64,000 nucleotides of DNA, taken from the NCBI GenBank assembly GCA_029242325.1, contig JAQWUD010000047.1:1-64000 (forward strand), in the 5' to 3' direction. The notes below the pieces were generated by a model that worked only from the letters and a program-made list of their open reading frames with translations, ran no database searches and was not told where the DNA came from. The position numbers were made by a program, and so were the translations under genes. Origin of the DNA: Luminiphilus sp. (lineage in GTDB: Bacteria > Pseudomonadota > Gammaproteobacteria > Pseudomonadales > Halieaceae). Positions within the stretch are counted from its first letter, which is position 1, and each line of letters opens with the position of its first letter. Shown here piece after piece: positions 25,658 through 34,789 of this stretch.

Positions 25658-26101
25658 TCATCCGCTGAGGATATCCCGAGACATCCACATTAAGTCATCT
25701 ATTTCAAAACTCTGACGGGTGTAGAACCGTCGTGCCCGAGCGTTGTGGGTTTCGGTCTCAAGAAATATTTTGACGACACCCCAGCCCACCATAACGGCAA
25801 AAAGGGCGCTCATCACTTTGCCGCAAATGCATTGGCCGCGTGTTCGCAAATAAATCTCGTAGATCAGCGCTTCGCGGCCACCAGACCCTAGGCCGTAACC
25901 CTAGGTGACCACCGAATAACCCTGATCATCATCAATGAGATACCCCACCCCGAGCTCATCATATTCCCAAAGCGGAGCCAATGTGCGAGTGGCTCGATCA
26001 GCGTCGAACGTGTGCTGTTCGGTGACACAACATTCCACCACCCGCTCTAGGAGCAACGGTAAATGCTGGTGATTCGCGCGTGTCTGCATGGATTCAGTCA
26101 T
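25658..26101 (-). pseudogene. GNAT acetyltransferase interrupted by one in-frame amber codon
   Basis: A single 147-codon frame covers a full-length GNAT domain, but codon 67 is TAG (25901-25903). Before it the frame encodes an N-terminal half ending DELGVGYLIDDDQGYSVVT. After it come GYGLGSGGREALIYEIYLRT, RGQCICGKVMSALFAVM (acetyl-CoA pyrophosphate-loop region) and FLETETHNARARRFYTRQSF, the family's conserved end. The frame is otherwise intact with no other stop, so the lesion is one base, or a sequencing error, or the codon is read through. The ATG overlaps the stop of the alpha/beta-hydrolase gene by eight bases, so the two were coupled. Confidence 0.8.
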
Positions 26102-26990
26102 GCTCAGGGTGATCGCGCAGCCAACGCAACAGCAGCGTATTCACTGCATGGGGCTGCTCCTGGTGTAAAAAGTGACCAGCATCAGCAATGCGACGAAACG
26201 TAAACCCTTGAGGAAAATCCTCTGACACCATCAGCTGTTCAAAGACATCACTGGCAATACATCCATCGCGCTCACCCGATAAGGCCAACGTGGGCACGGG
26301 CACCGGGTAATGAGCCTCTTCAGCACTCACCAGCAAAGCCCTCAGTGACAATGCCGCCCGGTAATAACCCAATGCAGCCGAGCGAACACCGGGCTGAGAA
26401 AGCGTATGGATCACGCCCTCGAGCACACCTGGCTCTGGATCCCAACCGGGACTCCAATCACGCCAGAGCTTGCGGATAAAGCGATAGTGATGCCTGCTGA
26501 CCACCCAGTCAGACACCCAGGGGAGATTAAAGAAACCCATATACCATGACAGTTTTAATTGCTTGGGTGTCCTCAAACCCTCTCTCGCGAATCTTCCTGC
26601 GTGGGGCACCGCCATCGTGGTCAGGCTGGTGAAACGTTCCGGGGCCGCTGCCGCCGCAACATACGCTATCGCCGCACCCCAGTCGTGACCGACAAGATGC
26701 ACCGGGCCCGATCCGATACTTTCGATCACGGCAAGGACATCGCCAGCAATGGCCTCAACCGAGTAGTCACGCTCTACGGGCAACGAGCTGGGCTCGTAGC
26801 CCCGCAAGGTCAAGGCGATTGCGCGATAACCCGCCTCCGCGAGCACAGGCAATTGGTGTCGGAAGGAACCTGCGTCGTCCGGAAAGCCATGCAAGCAGAG
26901 CACCACGGGGCCCTCACCCATTGCTTTGGCCGAAAATCTGAGCGCACCGTGCGCAAAAGACAAGTGCTCAATGCCTGTCTTAGTGATCAT
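26094..26990 (-). CDS. Alpha/beta-hydrolase, epoxide hydrolase/haloalkane dehalogenase type
   Basis: 298 residues from the ATG at 26990, with AAGGA eight bases upstream; the frame extends to 27047 without support. Motifs: LCLHGFPDDAGSFRHQ (oxyanion HGxP), the nucleophile elbow VGHDWGAAIAY with Asp as nucleophile, and GHFLHQEQP with the catalytic His. An Asp nucleophile plus HGFPD is typical of epoxide hydrolases and haloalkane dehalogenases rather than serine esterases. Divergent from arsC, with about 75 bases between the two starts. Confidence 0.85.
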   Translation of the reverse strand: MITKTGIEHLSFAHGALRFSAKAMGEGPVVLCLHGFPDDAGSFRHQLPVLAEAGYRAIALTLRGYEPSSLPVERDYSVEAIAGDVLAVIESIGSGPVHLVGHDWGAAIAYVAAAAAPERFTSLTTMAVPHAGRFAREGLRTPKQLKLSWYMGFFNLPWVSDWVVSRHHYRFIRKLWRDWSPGWDPEPGVLEGVIHTLSQPGVRSAALGYYRAALSLRALLVSAEEAHYPVPVPTLALSGERDGCIASDVFEQLMVSEDFPQGFTFRRIADAGHFLHQEQPHAVNTLLLRWLRDHPEHD

Positions 26991-27064
26991 AGCTGTGATC
27001 CTTGATAACGGTCTCGCAAGTGTCGGTGAAGCGCGCCATACTTTCAATTTTGTGGAGCCACCTC

Positions 27065-27412
27065 ATGATCACTACCATCTGGCACAACCCACGTTGCTCA
27101 AAATCAAGACTGACGCTGTCACTACTAGAGGAGCAGGGGATTGAACCCACAGTGAGGCAGTATTTAGACGATGCGCCTTCTACTGATGAGCTGCGCATAG
27201 TGATCAACCAGCTCGATATGACACCCTGGGATCTGCTGCGGCGAGGGGAAAAGGTGTTCAAGGAGCTTGACCTGACCAAGGAAAGTAGTGATGCGGCCAT
27301 TATTTCAGCCATGACCGAAAATCCGATTCTGATCGAACGTCCGGTCGTGATTCATGGCAACGGAGCAGCACTGGGGCGTCCACCTGAAAATATCCTAACG
27401 TTACTCGACTGA
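27065..27412 (+). CDS. arsC: ArsC-family arsenate reductase (glutaredoxin-type)
   Basis: 115 residues from the ATG at 27065. WHNPRCSKSR carries the catalytic Cys11. The three arginines needed by E. coli ArsC are all present: LLRRG (R60 equivalent), IERPVV (R94) and LGRPPE (R107). The protein is shorter at the C-terminus than plasmid ArsC and also resembles Spx/YffB relatives, so arsenate reduction is probable but not certain. No arsB, acr3 or arsR lies nearby. Confidence 0.82.
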   Translation: MITTIWHNPRCSKSRLTLSLLEEQGIEPTVRQYLDDAPSTDELRIVINQLDMTPWDLLRRGEKVFKELDLTKESSDAAIISAMTENPILIERPVVIHGNGAALGRPPENILTLLD

Positions 27413-27430
27413 CCGTCGAGGCTTAACTGA

Positions 27431-27568
27431 CTACATTATTAGCCAGCAAAGTAACGCTCCCAGAATTGCTCCTTCCAGAAAAGCCAGCCACAGCATTTGA
27501 TACGTAGTGAGCGCAAAATAACGCTGGAATTTAGCCGTCAGGAGGCGGTGTTTATTGCGCCAGGTCAC
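27431..27568 (-). CDS. Possible 45-residue membrane protein
   Basis: A GTG-started frame overlapping the end of the upstream exported-protein gene by 17 bases. It encodes a basic N-terminus (MTWRNKHRLLTAKFQRYF) and a C-terminal hydrophobic helix (LAFLEGAILGALLCWLIM). No clear ribosome-binding site. The hydrophobic helix makes it plausible, but chance cannot be excluded. Confidence 0.25.
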   Translation of the reverse strand: MTWRNKHRLLTAKFQRYFALTTYQMLWLAFLEGAILGALLCWLIM

Positions 27569-27854
27569 CCGAGGTGCGTTCGCGTCCGCATATGTCCTGC
27601 GCTACACGCTGCGCAAAAATAAAATCACCGAGCGCAGACTGCTGGTCATTGAGCTCCGCTCCGCATTCGCCGACGTCATCAGCCGCCTGCGCCACGCAAC
27701 GATTAAAGGTATCGAAGTAGTGCCTGACAGCGCCGTATTTACTCTTTGCGCGGTCGCGGGCGGTATCACAATCGGAGGGAAGGTAATCGCTGCCAACGGC
27801 ATTGGTTGCAAGACACATCATCACAGGGATCAAGAAACGGGGCGCATTCCGCAT
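27552..27854 (-). CDS. Small exported hypothetical protein
   Basis: 100 residues from the ATG at 27854, preceded by GAGGA nine bases upstream; an upstream TTG at 27869 is in frame but less likely. A signal peptide (FLIPVMMCLATNAVGS) is followed by a short helical, Cys-containing domain (DCDTARD, NRCVAQ, GECGAE, ICGRE) with four cysteines that could form two disulfides. No family recognised. It lies 27 bases after the carboxymuconolactone-type gene on the same strand. Confidence 0.6.
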   Translation of the reverse strand: MRNAPRFLIPVMMCLATNAVGSDYLPSDCDTARDRAKSKYGAVRHYFDTFNRCVAQAADDVGECGAELNDQQSALGDFIFAQRVAQDICGRERTSGDLAQ

Positions 27855-27881
27855 GGCTATTTTCCTCAAATCAATATTGGG

Positions 27882-28445
27882 TCACTTGCTTAAATCGGGA
27901 TCGGGGGTCAAATCTTCATCGAGCTGCACACCAAAGCTATTCAACATCATCGAGACCTGAGTGTACTGCGCCACCGTCATCACAAGATCCATGCGCTGGT
28001 TTTCCGACAAACCTTGCAGCGCAAGCCAGGTAGCGTCAGAGATAAACGCGTCTCCCGTCAACTCATCGGTGGCCTGTAACAACACCCGATCCATCTCGCT
28101 CCACTCGTCGGCCCGAGGTCCTTTTTTAATGCGCTCGATCTCGGCTTCTGTTAGCCCACAATCCACACCAATGCGTGCGTGCTGAGCCCACTCATAACCC
28201 GACCTCCAATTAAATCCGGTCCGCAGAATCACCAGCTCCCGATCTCGCGGAGTCAGACTATTTGCATCAGATAGCACATAACCGCCCCAGGCCATAAATC
28301 GCTTGAAGGCCTTGGGCACGCGCGCAAGGGTGCGAAAAATATTCAAAACGGGTAGCGCTCTAAAACGAGGCCCCATCATTTCCAAGAGTTCTGGATCGAT
28401 GTCTTCCACTGCCAGTGGCGCGATGCGTGCCTGATCCAATCTCAT
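27882..28445 (-). CDS. Carboxymuconolactone decarboxylase (CMD/AhpD-like) family protein
   Basis: 187 residues, started by ATG with AGGAG nine bases upstream. The CMD core is LTPRDRELVILRTGFNWRSGYEWAQHARIG, with the conserved Glu/His positions. The CxxC of AhpD-type peroxidase partners is absent (WRSGYEW here), so it is not an AhpD redox protein. Such non-cysteine CMD proteins often accompany steroid, aromatic or fatty acid catabolism, but the activity is usually unproven. Located 202 bases downstream of acetoacetyl-CoA synthetase. Confidence 0.85.
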   Translation of the reverse strand: MRLDQARIAPLAVEDIDPELLEMMGPRFRALPVLNIFRTLARVPKAFKRFMAWGGYVLSDANSLTPRDRELVILRTGFNWRSGYEWAQHARIGVDCGLTEAEIERIKKGPRADEWSEMDRVLLQATDELTGDAFISDATWLALQGLSENQRMDLVMTVAQYTQVSMMLNSFGVQLDEDLTPDPDLSK

Positions 28446-28647
28446 CTTCAGTCTCCTGAGATAAAGGGAGTGAACAAAGGCCTACCGTCCCACGATGACC
28501 GACAGAAATCCAGATGACCAAAGCTCATCATCGCTGTGTTTTTGGACGCGGAGCGCACTCACAGCACCTGCTGTTTCAGCAAGACGGCACTTCTCAACAC
28601 GGCATGGGCAATCGGCAGTTTGCGCTGCCCTTTCCCAGAGGAAGTAT

Positions 28648-30609
28648 TCAGGCGCTTTTCAGCGCTGGCATGTCTCGATATTCATCCAAAGATTCAGGGT
28701 TACTGAGGCCTTCGGTGCTTTTCGGCGTCTTGCCATTGATGACGTCTCGCACTGCAACCTCCGCAATCTTTCCCGAGCGAGTCCGGGGAATATCCGTGAC
28801 CGCAAGCATTTGCGCAGGCACATGCCGTGGCGTGGTTTCATCGCGGATTTTTTGGCGGATCCTGTGCGTTAAGGCCTCGTTGAGCGCCTCTCCCTCGCGG
28901 AGAATCACAAACAAAATAACGCGGGTGTCATCGCCCCAGTCCTGTCCCACACAGACAGCCTCAACGACCTCATCAAAGGACTCCACCTGCCGATAGATCT
29001 CCGCGGTGCCGATGCGAACACCCCCCGGGTTCAACACCGCATCCGACCGGCCGTGAATAATCATGCCCCGCTGCGCCGTCAGCTCGGCGTAGTCCCCATG
29101 AGCCCAAACGCCGAGGTAAGTGGCGAAGTAACTGCTGTGATAACGCTCACCCTCCGGGTCGTTCCAGAATCCGATGGGTGCTGAAGGGAAGGGTCGATCA
29201 CACACCAGTTCGCCCCGCACCTCACTTACAGGTTGGCCGTCCTCATCCCAGATCGCCATCGACATACCCAGGCCCATACACTGTATCTCGCCCTCGTACA
29301 CGGGGAGGCACTCATTGCCGAGCACGAAGCAGGAGATGATATCGGTACCTCCGGAGATGGAAGAAAGGCACAGATCCGCCTTTACATCGCGATAGACATA
29401 CTGAAACCCCTCGTGAGAAAGCGGTGACCCCGTAGAGAGAATCGTTCGCAACGCGCTTAGATTATGACTTTGCGAAGGCTTCAAACCTGCCTTCTCAATA
29501 CTGGAGATGTACTTGGCACCCACCCCCAGCACCTTGATCTGCTCCTGATCCACCATGTTGAAGAAAGTCTCGGGACCCGGATGAAAGGGCGAACCGTCAT
29601 AGAGCACCAGCGTGACACCCGATGCCAGAGCGCTTGCCATCCAGTTCCACATCATCCAGCCGCAGGTCGTGGCGTAGAACAGGCGATCTCCTGGACGAAG
29701 GCCCACATGGAGCTGGTGCTCCTTGAGGTGCTGAATCAGGGTTCCGCCCGCGCCATGCACAATGCACTTGGGAGCACCCGTGGTGCCCGAGGAGTACATG
29801 ATGAACAAGGGATGATCAAAGGGCAGTTGCCGATAAGCAGGCTTGAGCGCAGCAGCGTCTTGATGCTCCTCAGCACCAAACGCCATCCAAGGGGTTACCC
29901 CCTTCTTGGGTAGCGGTATCTCTTCGAGTAGCTGAATGGACACCACAGCCAACAGAGAATCCAGTCGCTCAGCGATCTGCTCCACCTTGGCCGTGCAGTC
30001 AAAGACCTTGCCGCCATAGTGGTAGCCATCACAGACAAACAGCACTTTGGGGTCAATTTGCCCGAACCGATCCAACACCCCATTCACCCCAAAATCGGGG
30101 GAGCAGGATGACCACACAGCGCCGATACTGGCCGTGGCGAGCATGGCCACAAGAGTCTCAGGCACGTTGGGCATCATTCCCGCAACGCGGTCCCCGGGCT
30201 CCACTCCCGAGGCTGTGAGTGCTTCTGCGATGCGGGCAACGCCCTGCTTCAGTTCCGGCCAGCTGAGCTCGCTACGCGCGCCGGTCTCAAGATATCCAAT
30301 AATGGCCGGGCCGGACTCGCCCCCGGCAAGCAGGTTCTCGGCGTAGTTCAGTCTAGCGCCGGGGAACCACTGCGCACCGGGGAACCGGTGACCGTCTTTG
30401 AGCACCGTCTCGGCGCGAACTGATGATCGGATGTTGGTGAAATCCCAAACGCTCTGCCAAAACGCCGCGGGGTTCTCAACCGACCAGGCGTGCAGGTCTT
30501 TGTAGTCATCACTGGCCTGTCCACCTTGCGCCGCGACAAACGCGCCATACTCGCTCAGCCTGCTCGCGGCAATCCGCTCTGGCGACGGGGACCAAATAAG
30601 TGAAGGCAT
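28648..30609 (-). CDS. aacS: Acetoacetyl-CoA synthetase
   Basis: 653 residues, the family length. It has the N-terminal WxFWxSVWDF motif (NPAAFWQSVWDF), A3 motif IMYSSGTTGAPKCIVHGAGG, A5-type region SSISGGTDIISCFV, GDYAELTAQRGMIIHGRSDAVLNPGGVRIGT split over A7-A8, and A10 IPRTRSGKIAEVAV with the catalytic lysine. The SGGTDI variant and length distinguish acetoacetyl-CoA synthetase from acetyl-CoA synthetase. It activates acetoacetate to acetoacetyl-CoA, feeding ketone bodies or polyhydroxybutyrate products into the CoA pool. First gene of the minus-strand catabolic run. Confidence 0.93.
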   Translation of the reverse strand: MPSLIWSPSPERIAASRLSEYGAFVAAQGGQASDDYKDLHAWSVENPAAFWQSVWDFTNIRSSVRAETVLKDGHRFPGAQWFPGARLNYAENLLAGGESGPAIIGYLETGARSELSWPELKQGVARIAEALTASGVEPGDRVAGMMPNVPETLVAMLATASIGAVWSSCSPDFGVNGVLDRFGQIDPKVLFVCDGYHYGGKVFDCTAKVEQIAERLDSLLAVVSIQLLEEIPLPKKGVTPWMAFGAEEHQDAAALKPAYRQLPFDHPLFIMYSSGTTGAPKCIVHGAGGTLIQHLKEHQLHVGLRPGDRLFYATTCGWMMWNWMASALASGVTLVLYDGSPFHPGPETFFNMVDQEQIKVLGVGAKYISSIEKAGLKPSQSHNLSALRTILSTGSPLSHEGFQYVYRDVKADLCLSSISGGTDIISCFVLGNECLPVYEGEIQCMGLGMSMAIWDEDGQPVSEVRGELVCDRPFPSAPIGFWNDPEGERYHSSYFATYLGVWAHGDYAELTAQRGMIIHGRSDAVLNPGGVRIGTAEIYRQVESFDEVVEAVCVGQDWGDDTRVILFVILREGEALNEALTHRIRQKIRDETTPRHVPAQMLAVTDIPRTRSGKIAEVAVRDVINGKTPKSTEGLSNPESLDEYRDMPALKSA

Positions 30610-30700
30610 CGCTTATATACCGTGGGTTTAGCGAAGCCAGATGATGCCCCAAGCAAGGCCCTCCAGTAAACTGGGTCTCTTAAGCACTGCAGAGATATTC

Positions 30701-31738
30701 ATGGATCCGCTCAGCCAGGCCGCGATCGGTGCGGCCGCCTCCCAATCTTTTGGCTCCGCAAAGCAGGTGCGTCACGCGCTATGGATCGGCGCACTGGCGG
30801 GCATGGCACCCGATCTGGATGTGCTGATCCGATCCGATCAGGATCCTCTGCTCTTTCTCGAATTTCACCGGCAGTTCACACACTCGCTGTTTTTTATTCC
30901 AATAGGCGCGCTGATATGCGCCATCGCTTTCTATCCCCTGGCCAAAAAAGAGCTTTCATTTAAAAACGTCTGGTTACTGGCAGCCTTGGGATATGGCACG
31001 CACGGGCTTCTCGACGCGTGTACGACATATGGCACGCAACTGCTCTGGCCTTTCATGAATGCACGCTTTGCCTGGCATAACGTGTCGGTGATCGACCCGC
31101 TGTTCACGCTACCTCTGATGGCATTGATCGTCGCTGCCACGATCCGTCAAAAACCCTTTCTGGCTGCATGCGCGATGATCTGGGCAGTCACCTACCTTGG
31201 AGTGGGTCTCCTTCAACACCAGCGAGCACTCTCAGCAGCGCAACATATAGTAGGCGCTCGCGGTCAGGCCCCCATCAGACTCGAAGTCAAACCGGGATTT
31301 GCAAACCTGCTGGTGTGGAAAGCCATTTATGAATTTGAAGAGCGCTACTATGTGGATGCGGTACGAGTAGGTCTCGACACCACTTTTTACCTCGGTCAAT
31401 CTGTAGCGAAGCTCAATCTCGAGGAGCGATTCCCTTATTTGGCTGAGGATTCGCAACAAGCTCGAGATATTGAGCGCTTCCGATGGTTTTCCGACGATTG
31501 GCTTGCCGTGGACGCAAACAACCCAACTCTAATCGTTGACATGCGGTATTCGCAGTTACCCAACGCCATAAGGGGCTTGTGGGGTATCTTAGTTCAGGCA
31601 GATCAAGCACCGGAGCACCATGTAGCGTGGGTCAACCAGCGAGACACTGGCAAGGAGGAACTCGCCCAGTTTTGGAGTCAGGTGCGGGGTCGAGGTGCGG
31701 AGCGGTTACCCCAAGACGAAACTTCCGGTGATCGCTAG
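30701..31738 (+). CDS. YdjM/DUF457-type inner-membrane metal-dependent hydrolase
   Basis: 345 residues from the ATG at 30701. The N-terminus (MDPLSQAAIGAAASQSFG) and HALWIGALAGMAPDLDVL, then HRQFTHSLFF and GYGTHGLLDACTTYGTQLL, show the conserved histidine/aspartate pattern of the YdjM (LexA-regulated) membrane-hydrolase family. Several transmembrane helices follow, then a roughly 150-residue soluble domain with WFSDDWLAV. In E. coli ydjM is SOS-induced; no LexA box was recognised here. The substrate is unknown. Confidence 0.85.
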   Translation: MDPLSQAAIGAAASQSFGSAKQVRHALWIGALAGMAPDLDVLIRSDQDPLLFLEFHRQFTHSLFFIPIGALICAIAFYPLAKKELSFKNVWLLAALGYGTHGLLDACTTYGTQLLWPFMNARFAWHNVSVIDPLFTLPLMALIVAATIRQKPFLAACAMIWAVTYLGVGLLQHQRALSAAQHIVGARGQAPIRLEVKPGFANLLVWKAIYEFEERYYVDAVRVGLDTTFYLGQSVAKLNLEERFPYLAEDSQQARDIERFRWFSDDWLAVDANNPTLIVDMRYSQLPNAIRGLWGILVQADQAPEHHVAWVNQRDTGKEELAQFWSQVRGRGAERLPQDETSGDR

Positions 31739-31833
31739 TCAATGCAAAGCATCATGACGACTCGACGGGTTGTCGATGCCATTGCCATAGGATAGTTTTG
31801 CCGCTCGCACTCACACTAAACGGGAGCACCATC

Positions 31834-32886
31834 ATGCGCGGAAAATTTGACAATATCGTAGCAACAGTGGGTGACACCCCCATTGTTAAAATCAATCGGC
31901 TAGCGCCTGACCATGTGACTATGTGGGCCAAGCTTGAGGCCTTTAATCCGCTCGGTTCGGTAAAAGACCGCCTTGCGATGGGGATCATTGAAGCCGCTGA
32001 AGCATCAGGGGAACTCAGACCTGGGCAAACTGTCATTGAGGCTACATCAGGGAATACCGGCATTGGTTTAGCCATGGTCTGTGCAGCCAAGGGGTACCCG
32101 TTCATATCGGTCATGGTGGAGACCTTCTCCGTAGAGCGTCGCAAGCTAATGCGCTTTTTGGGCGCCAAAGTAATTCTGACACCCAAGGGAGCCAAGGGAT
32201 TGGGCATGGTGGCCAAGGCCCGAGAGCTCGCGGAGGCAAACGGCTGGTTTATGGCGCGCCAGTTTGAGAATCCGGCCAACGCTGACGTACATGAGCACAC
32301 AACGGCACGAGAGATCATGAGCGCTTTCGAGGGCGAACGACTTGATTACTTCGTTTCGGGCTATGGCACAGGTGGCACGATGACCGGCATTGCACGCGTG
32401 CTTCGCGCGGAGCGTCCCGAAACTAAAATCATCACCACCGAGCCCGATGGCGCGGCGCTGCTATCGGACGGACGGGCGCAAGAACGCCGCGAAGACGGGT
32501 CAGCAAGTGGCAGCCATCCTGCATGGGCCCCTCACATGATTCAGGGATGGACGCCTGACTTTATACCGCTGGTCGCCCAGGAATCCATCGACAATGGCTA
32601 CATCGATGAGGTCGTCCCCGTGTCAGCCGAAGCCTCATTTTCCGCTGCACAGGCTCTCGCCCAACAGGAAGGGATTTTTTGCGGTATCTCCTGCGGCGCG
32701 ACTTTTGCCGCGGCGCTGGATGTAGCCAAACGTGCGGATGCTGGCTCCGTCATTCTCTGTACGCTGCCAGACACCGGTGAACGGTACCTGTCGACGCCGC
32801 TCTTTGCCGATATCGAAGCGGAGATGACTGAACAGGAGTGGCAGATGGCGCATTCCACACCCACCGCTCAACTGGAGCGATCCTGA
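31834..32886 (+). CDS. Cysteine synthase (O-acetylserine sulfhydrylase, CysK/CysM family)
   Basis: 350 residues from the ATG at 31834, with CGGGAG seven bases upstream. PLP-dependent: the lysine is in NPLGSVKDRLAMG, the substrate loop in EATSGNTGIGLAM, and the phosphate-binding loop GYGTGGTMTGIAR. GISCGATFAAAL resembles the CysK C-terminal serine region. The stop overlaps the start of the Rid-family gene by one base (TGATG). OAS sulfhydrylases can release 2-aminoacrylate, which Rid proteins remove, so the coupling is biochemically sensible. CysK versus CysM cannot be settled by eye. Confidence 0.9.
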   Translation: MRGKFDNIVATVGDTPIVKINRLAPDHVTMWAKLEAFNPLGSVKDRLAMGIIEAAEASGELRPGQTVIEATSGNTGIGLAMVCAAKGYPFISVMVETFSVERRKLMRFLGAKVILTPKGAKGLGMVAKARELAEANGWFMARQFENPANADVHEHTTAREIMSAFEGERLDYFVSGYGTGGTMTGIARVLRAERPETKIITTEPDGAALLSDGRAQERREDGSASGSHPAWAPHMIQGWTPDFIPLVAQESIDNGYIDEVVPVSAEASFSAAQALAQQEGIFCGISCGATFAAALDVAKRADAGSVILCTLPDTGERYLSTPLFADIEAEMTEQEWQMAHSTPTAQLERS

Positions 32887-33272
32887 TGCACTACGAACCC
32901 ATCCGCCTGAATCCCGATCCCCTGGCGCCTTACAACATCTCGCCGGGGTTTAAAGCCGATGGCATGCTGTATTTGTCAGGGCATGCTGCGATTAGCGAAT
33001 CGGGAGATCTGATGGGGGTCGACAATTTCGATGCTCAGGCACAGGCAACCTTCGAGTCCTTGCAAAGAACCTTGAAAGCCGGCGGCTCTGATTTGTCGCG
33101 CGTGATTAAGGTCACGATCTATCTGACAGACATGTCGCACTTCGAGAAGATCGTTGCCCTGCGAGAGAAGTGGTTTACCGCACCCTACCCCGCCGACACG
33201 ATCGTCGAAGTTCGCTCACTTGCGCTACCAGAGCTAATGATTGAGATTGAGGCTATCGCCGTGGAAGCGTGA
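32886..33272 (+). CDS. Rid-family protein lacking the RidA arginine
   Basis: A 128-residue Rid/YjgF trimer subunit: YLSGHAAIS, TDMSHFEKI and the terminal ELMIEIEAIAVEA with Glu120 of the active site. The position of the RidA-defining Arg105 (YPAR in E. coli) is Asp104 here (YPADTIVEV), so it belongs to a non-canonical subgroup (Rid4-7 type) for which 2-aminoacrylate deaminase activity is not expected. It is translationally coupled to the PLP cysteine synthase upstream. Either it uses another imine or it regulates the enzyme. Confidence 0.85.
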   Translation: MHYEPIRLNPDPLAPYNISPGFKADGMLYLSGHAAISESGDLMGVDNFDAQAQATFESLQRTLKAGGSDLSRVIKVTIYLTDMSHFEKIVALREKWFTAPYPADTIVEVRSLALPELMIEIEAIAVEA

Positions 33273-33321
33273 TTGCTAAAACACTCTGGATACGCAGACC
33301 GGAGCTGCGGGTGAAACCGTG

Positions 33322-34053
33322 TTAGGCCCAATGCGATGGAGCAACACCTGCAAAGATCTTTTGGTACATCACCCCGATCGACAGCATTGTCCATGGAATC
33401 GTCCAGATCAAACCGATTCCCAGCGGGATCGCGCCGATAACATTCATCGCCGACAATATTAGGAGCACCCCGCAAACGGTAAACCATCGATGAGTAATCG
33501 CCTTCCGGGAAACTTCCAGCGCATCGAGTATGCCCAGTCGCCTTTGGACCAGAAGCGGCAACGCAAAAAGATACGCGACTGACAAATAGACTCCTGGAAT
33601 GATCAGCAGGATATATCCAACAAAAATAATCAGCGTCATCAATATAGTCGTTAGAAGCAGGCGCGTTGCCTGTGGGAAAAACTGAAAAAGCCGATCGTTT
33701 GTCACCTCGCCTCCAGCGACACGATCAAGACTTATCGCAAAGACCCCCATGGCAATAGGTAAAGTGATCCATGCGTAGACCACCTCACCGATAATCGCGA
33801 TCCCAATACTCTCGTTTGAAATCGCACCCAATCCGCCGACAATGAGTGCCATCACTATGGCAATGAGGGAATAAAGAGCCGCCGCGATATTCAGCTTGAG
33901 CTTGTGCCCCTCGGCCAGCATTCTCGCCTCACGAAACACGTCCTCGATACCGAGCGAATAGTGGCCCCGGACCGCCGCTAGCACAGGTTCCTCCTGCAAC
34001 GACCGCCTTTGCGCGGCCGAATTATTCTCGGTGTTTGGCTCTCCCGCTCGCAT
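33322..34053 (-). CDS. Integral membrane protein, unknown function (DUF975-like)
   Basis: 243 residues with a soluble N-terminus (about 55 residues) and four to five hydrophobic helices. Conserved-looking GYILLIIPGVYLSVAYLFAL followed by EVSRKAITHRWF resembles the COG5523/DUF975 membrane protein group. No catalytic motif. Convergent to the Rid-family gene and divergent from the SOUL gene. Confidence 0.65.
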   Translation of the reverse strand: MRAGEPNTENNSAAQRRSLQEEPVLAAVRGHYSLGIEDVFREARMLAEGHKLKLNIAAALYSLIAIVMALIVGGLGAISNESIGIAIIGEVVYAWITLPIAMGVFAISLDRVAGGEVTNDRLFQFFPQATRLLLTTILMTLIIFVGYILLIIPGVYLSVAYLFALPLLVQRRLGILDALEVSRKAITHRWFTVCGVLLILSAMNVIGAIPLGIGLIWTIPWTMLSIGVMYQKIFAGVAPSHWA

Positions 34054-34186
34054 AACCCTTCCTCCCGGGGCGCCCAGTGATAGCTACATGATGATGTTAC
34101 CGCCAGCTCAGTCTGTTTAAAAAGGAATGATCCGACACACCGCCCCTACGTATTCAGCATAAGTTCATTCACAACGGCTTATTAAT

Positions 34187-34789
34187 ATGACTATTCACCA
34201 CCCCACCACAAAGTTACGACGGGTAACACTTACTGCGATGCTTAGTTTGCTCGTCGCGGCGAAAGCGTTCTCAATAGAGGAGCCCGCCTATACCATCGAG
34301 AAAGTATGGGAAGACGAGCAAATCGAGATTCGAACCTATACTCCGCGAATCATGGCGGTCACCACCATGAGTGGCAATGAGGACGATGGCTTTCGCGTGC
34401 TCGCGGGCTATATCTTCGGCGGTAACGCTCAAGACCAGAAAATTGCCATGACAGCGCCAGTGCAGCGGAGCATGGCGGGTGAACAGGAAATGGCCTTCAT
34501 GATGCCTGCTGAGTATGAAATGGAGGATCTACCTGACCCCAATGACCAACGCGTGGCTTTTCGGGAAGCGCCAGCCTACGCCGCAGCAGTGATCCGCTTT
34601 AGTGGTTGGGCCTCAGCCGAAAAAGCTGACTCAAACTGGCAGCAACTCCGCCGCTTTTTGATCGTTGAGGGCATCGAGATCACCGGGGAGCCTACTCTCA
34701 ATCAGTACAACCCGCCCTGGACCTTGCCGGTTCTCAGGCGCAACGAGATTATTGTGCCCGTAGAGTTGCCCCTTGCCTCACTGAACTGA
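34187..34789 (+). CDS. SOUL-family heme-binding protein, exported
   Basis: 200 residues. A signal peptide (LTAMLSLLVAAKAFS) precedes a SOUL/HEBP domain: YTIEKVWEDEQIEIRTYTPR, AGYIFGGNAQDQKIAMTAPV, EMAFMMPAEY, and the terminal YNPPWTLPVLRRNEI motif. The family binds heme or tetrapyrrole and in bacteria is often associated with oxidative stress. It lies 88 bases before a cytochrome P450 gene on the same strand. Confidence 0.9.
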   Translation: MTIHHPTTKLRRVTLTAMLSLLVAAKAFSIEEPAYTIEKVWEDEQIEIRTYTPRIMAVTTMSGNEDDGFRVLAGYIFGGNAQDQKIAMTAPVQRSMAGEQEMAFMMPAEYEMEDLPDPNDQRVAFREAPAYAAAVIRFSGWASAEKADSNWQQLRRFLIVEGIEITGEPTLNQYNPPWTLPVLRRNEIIVPVELPLASLN

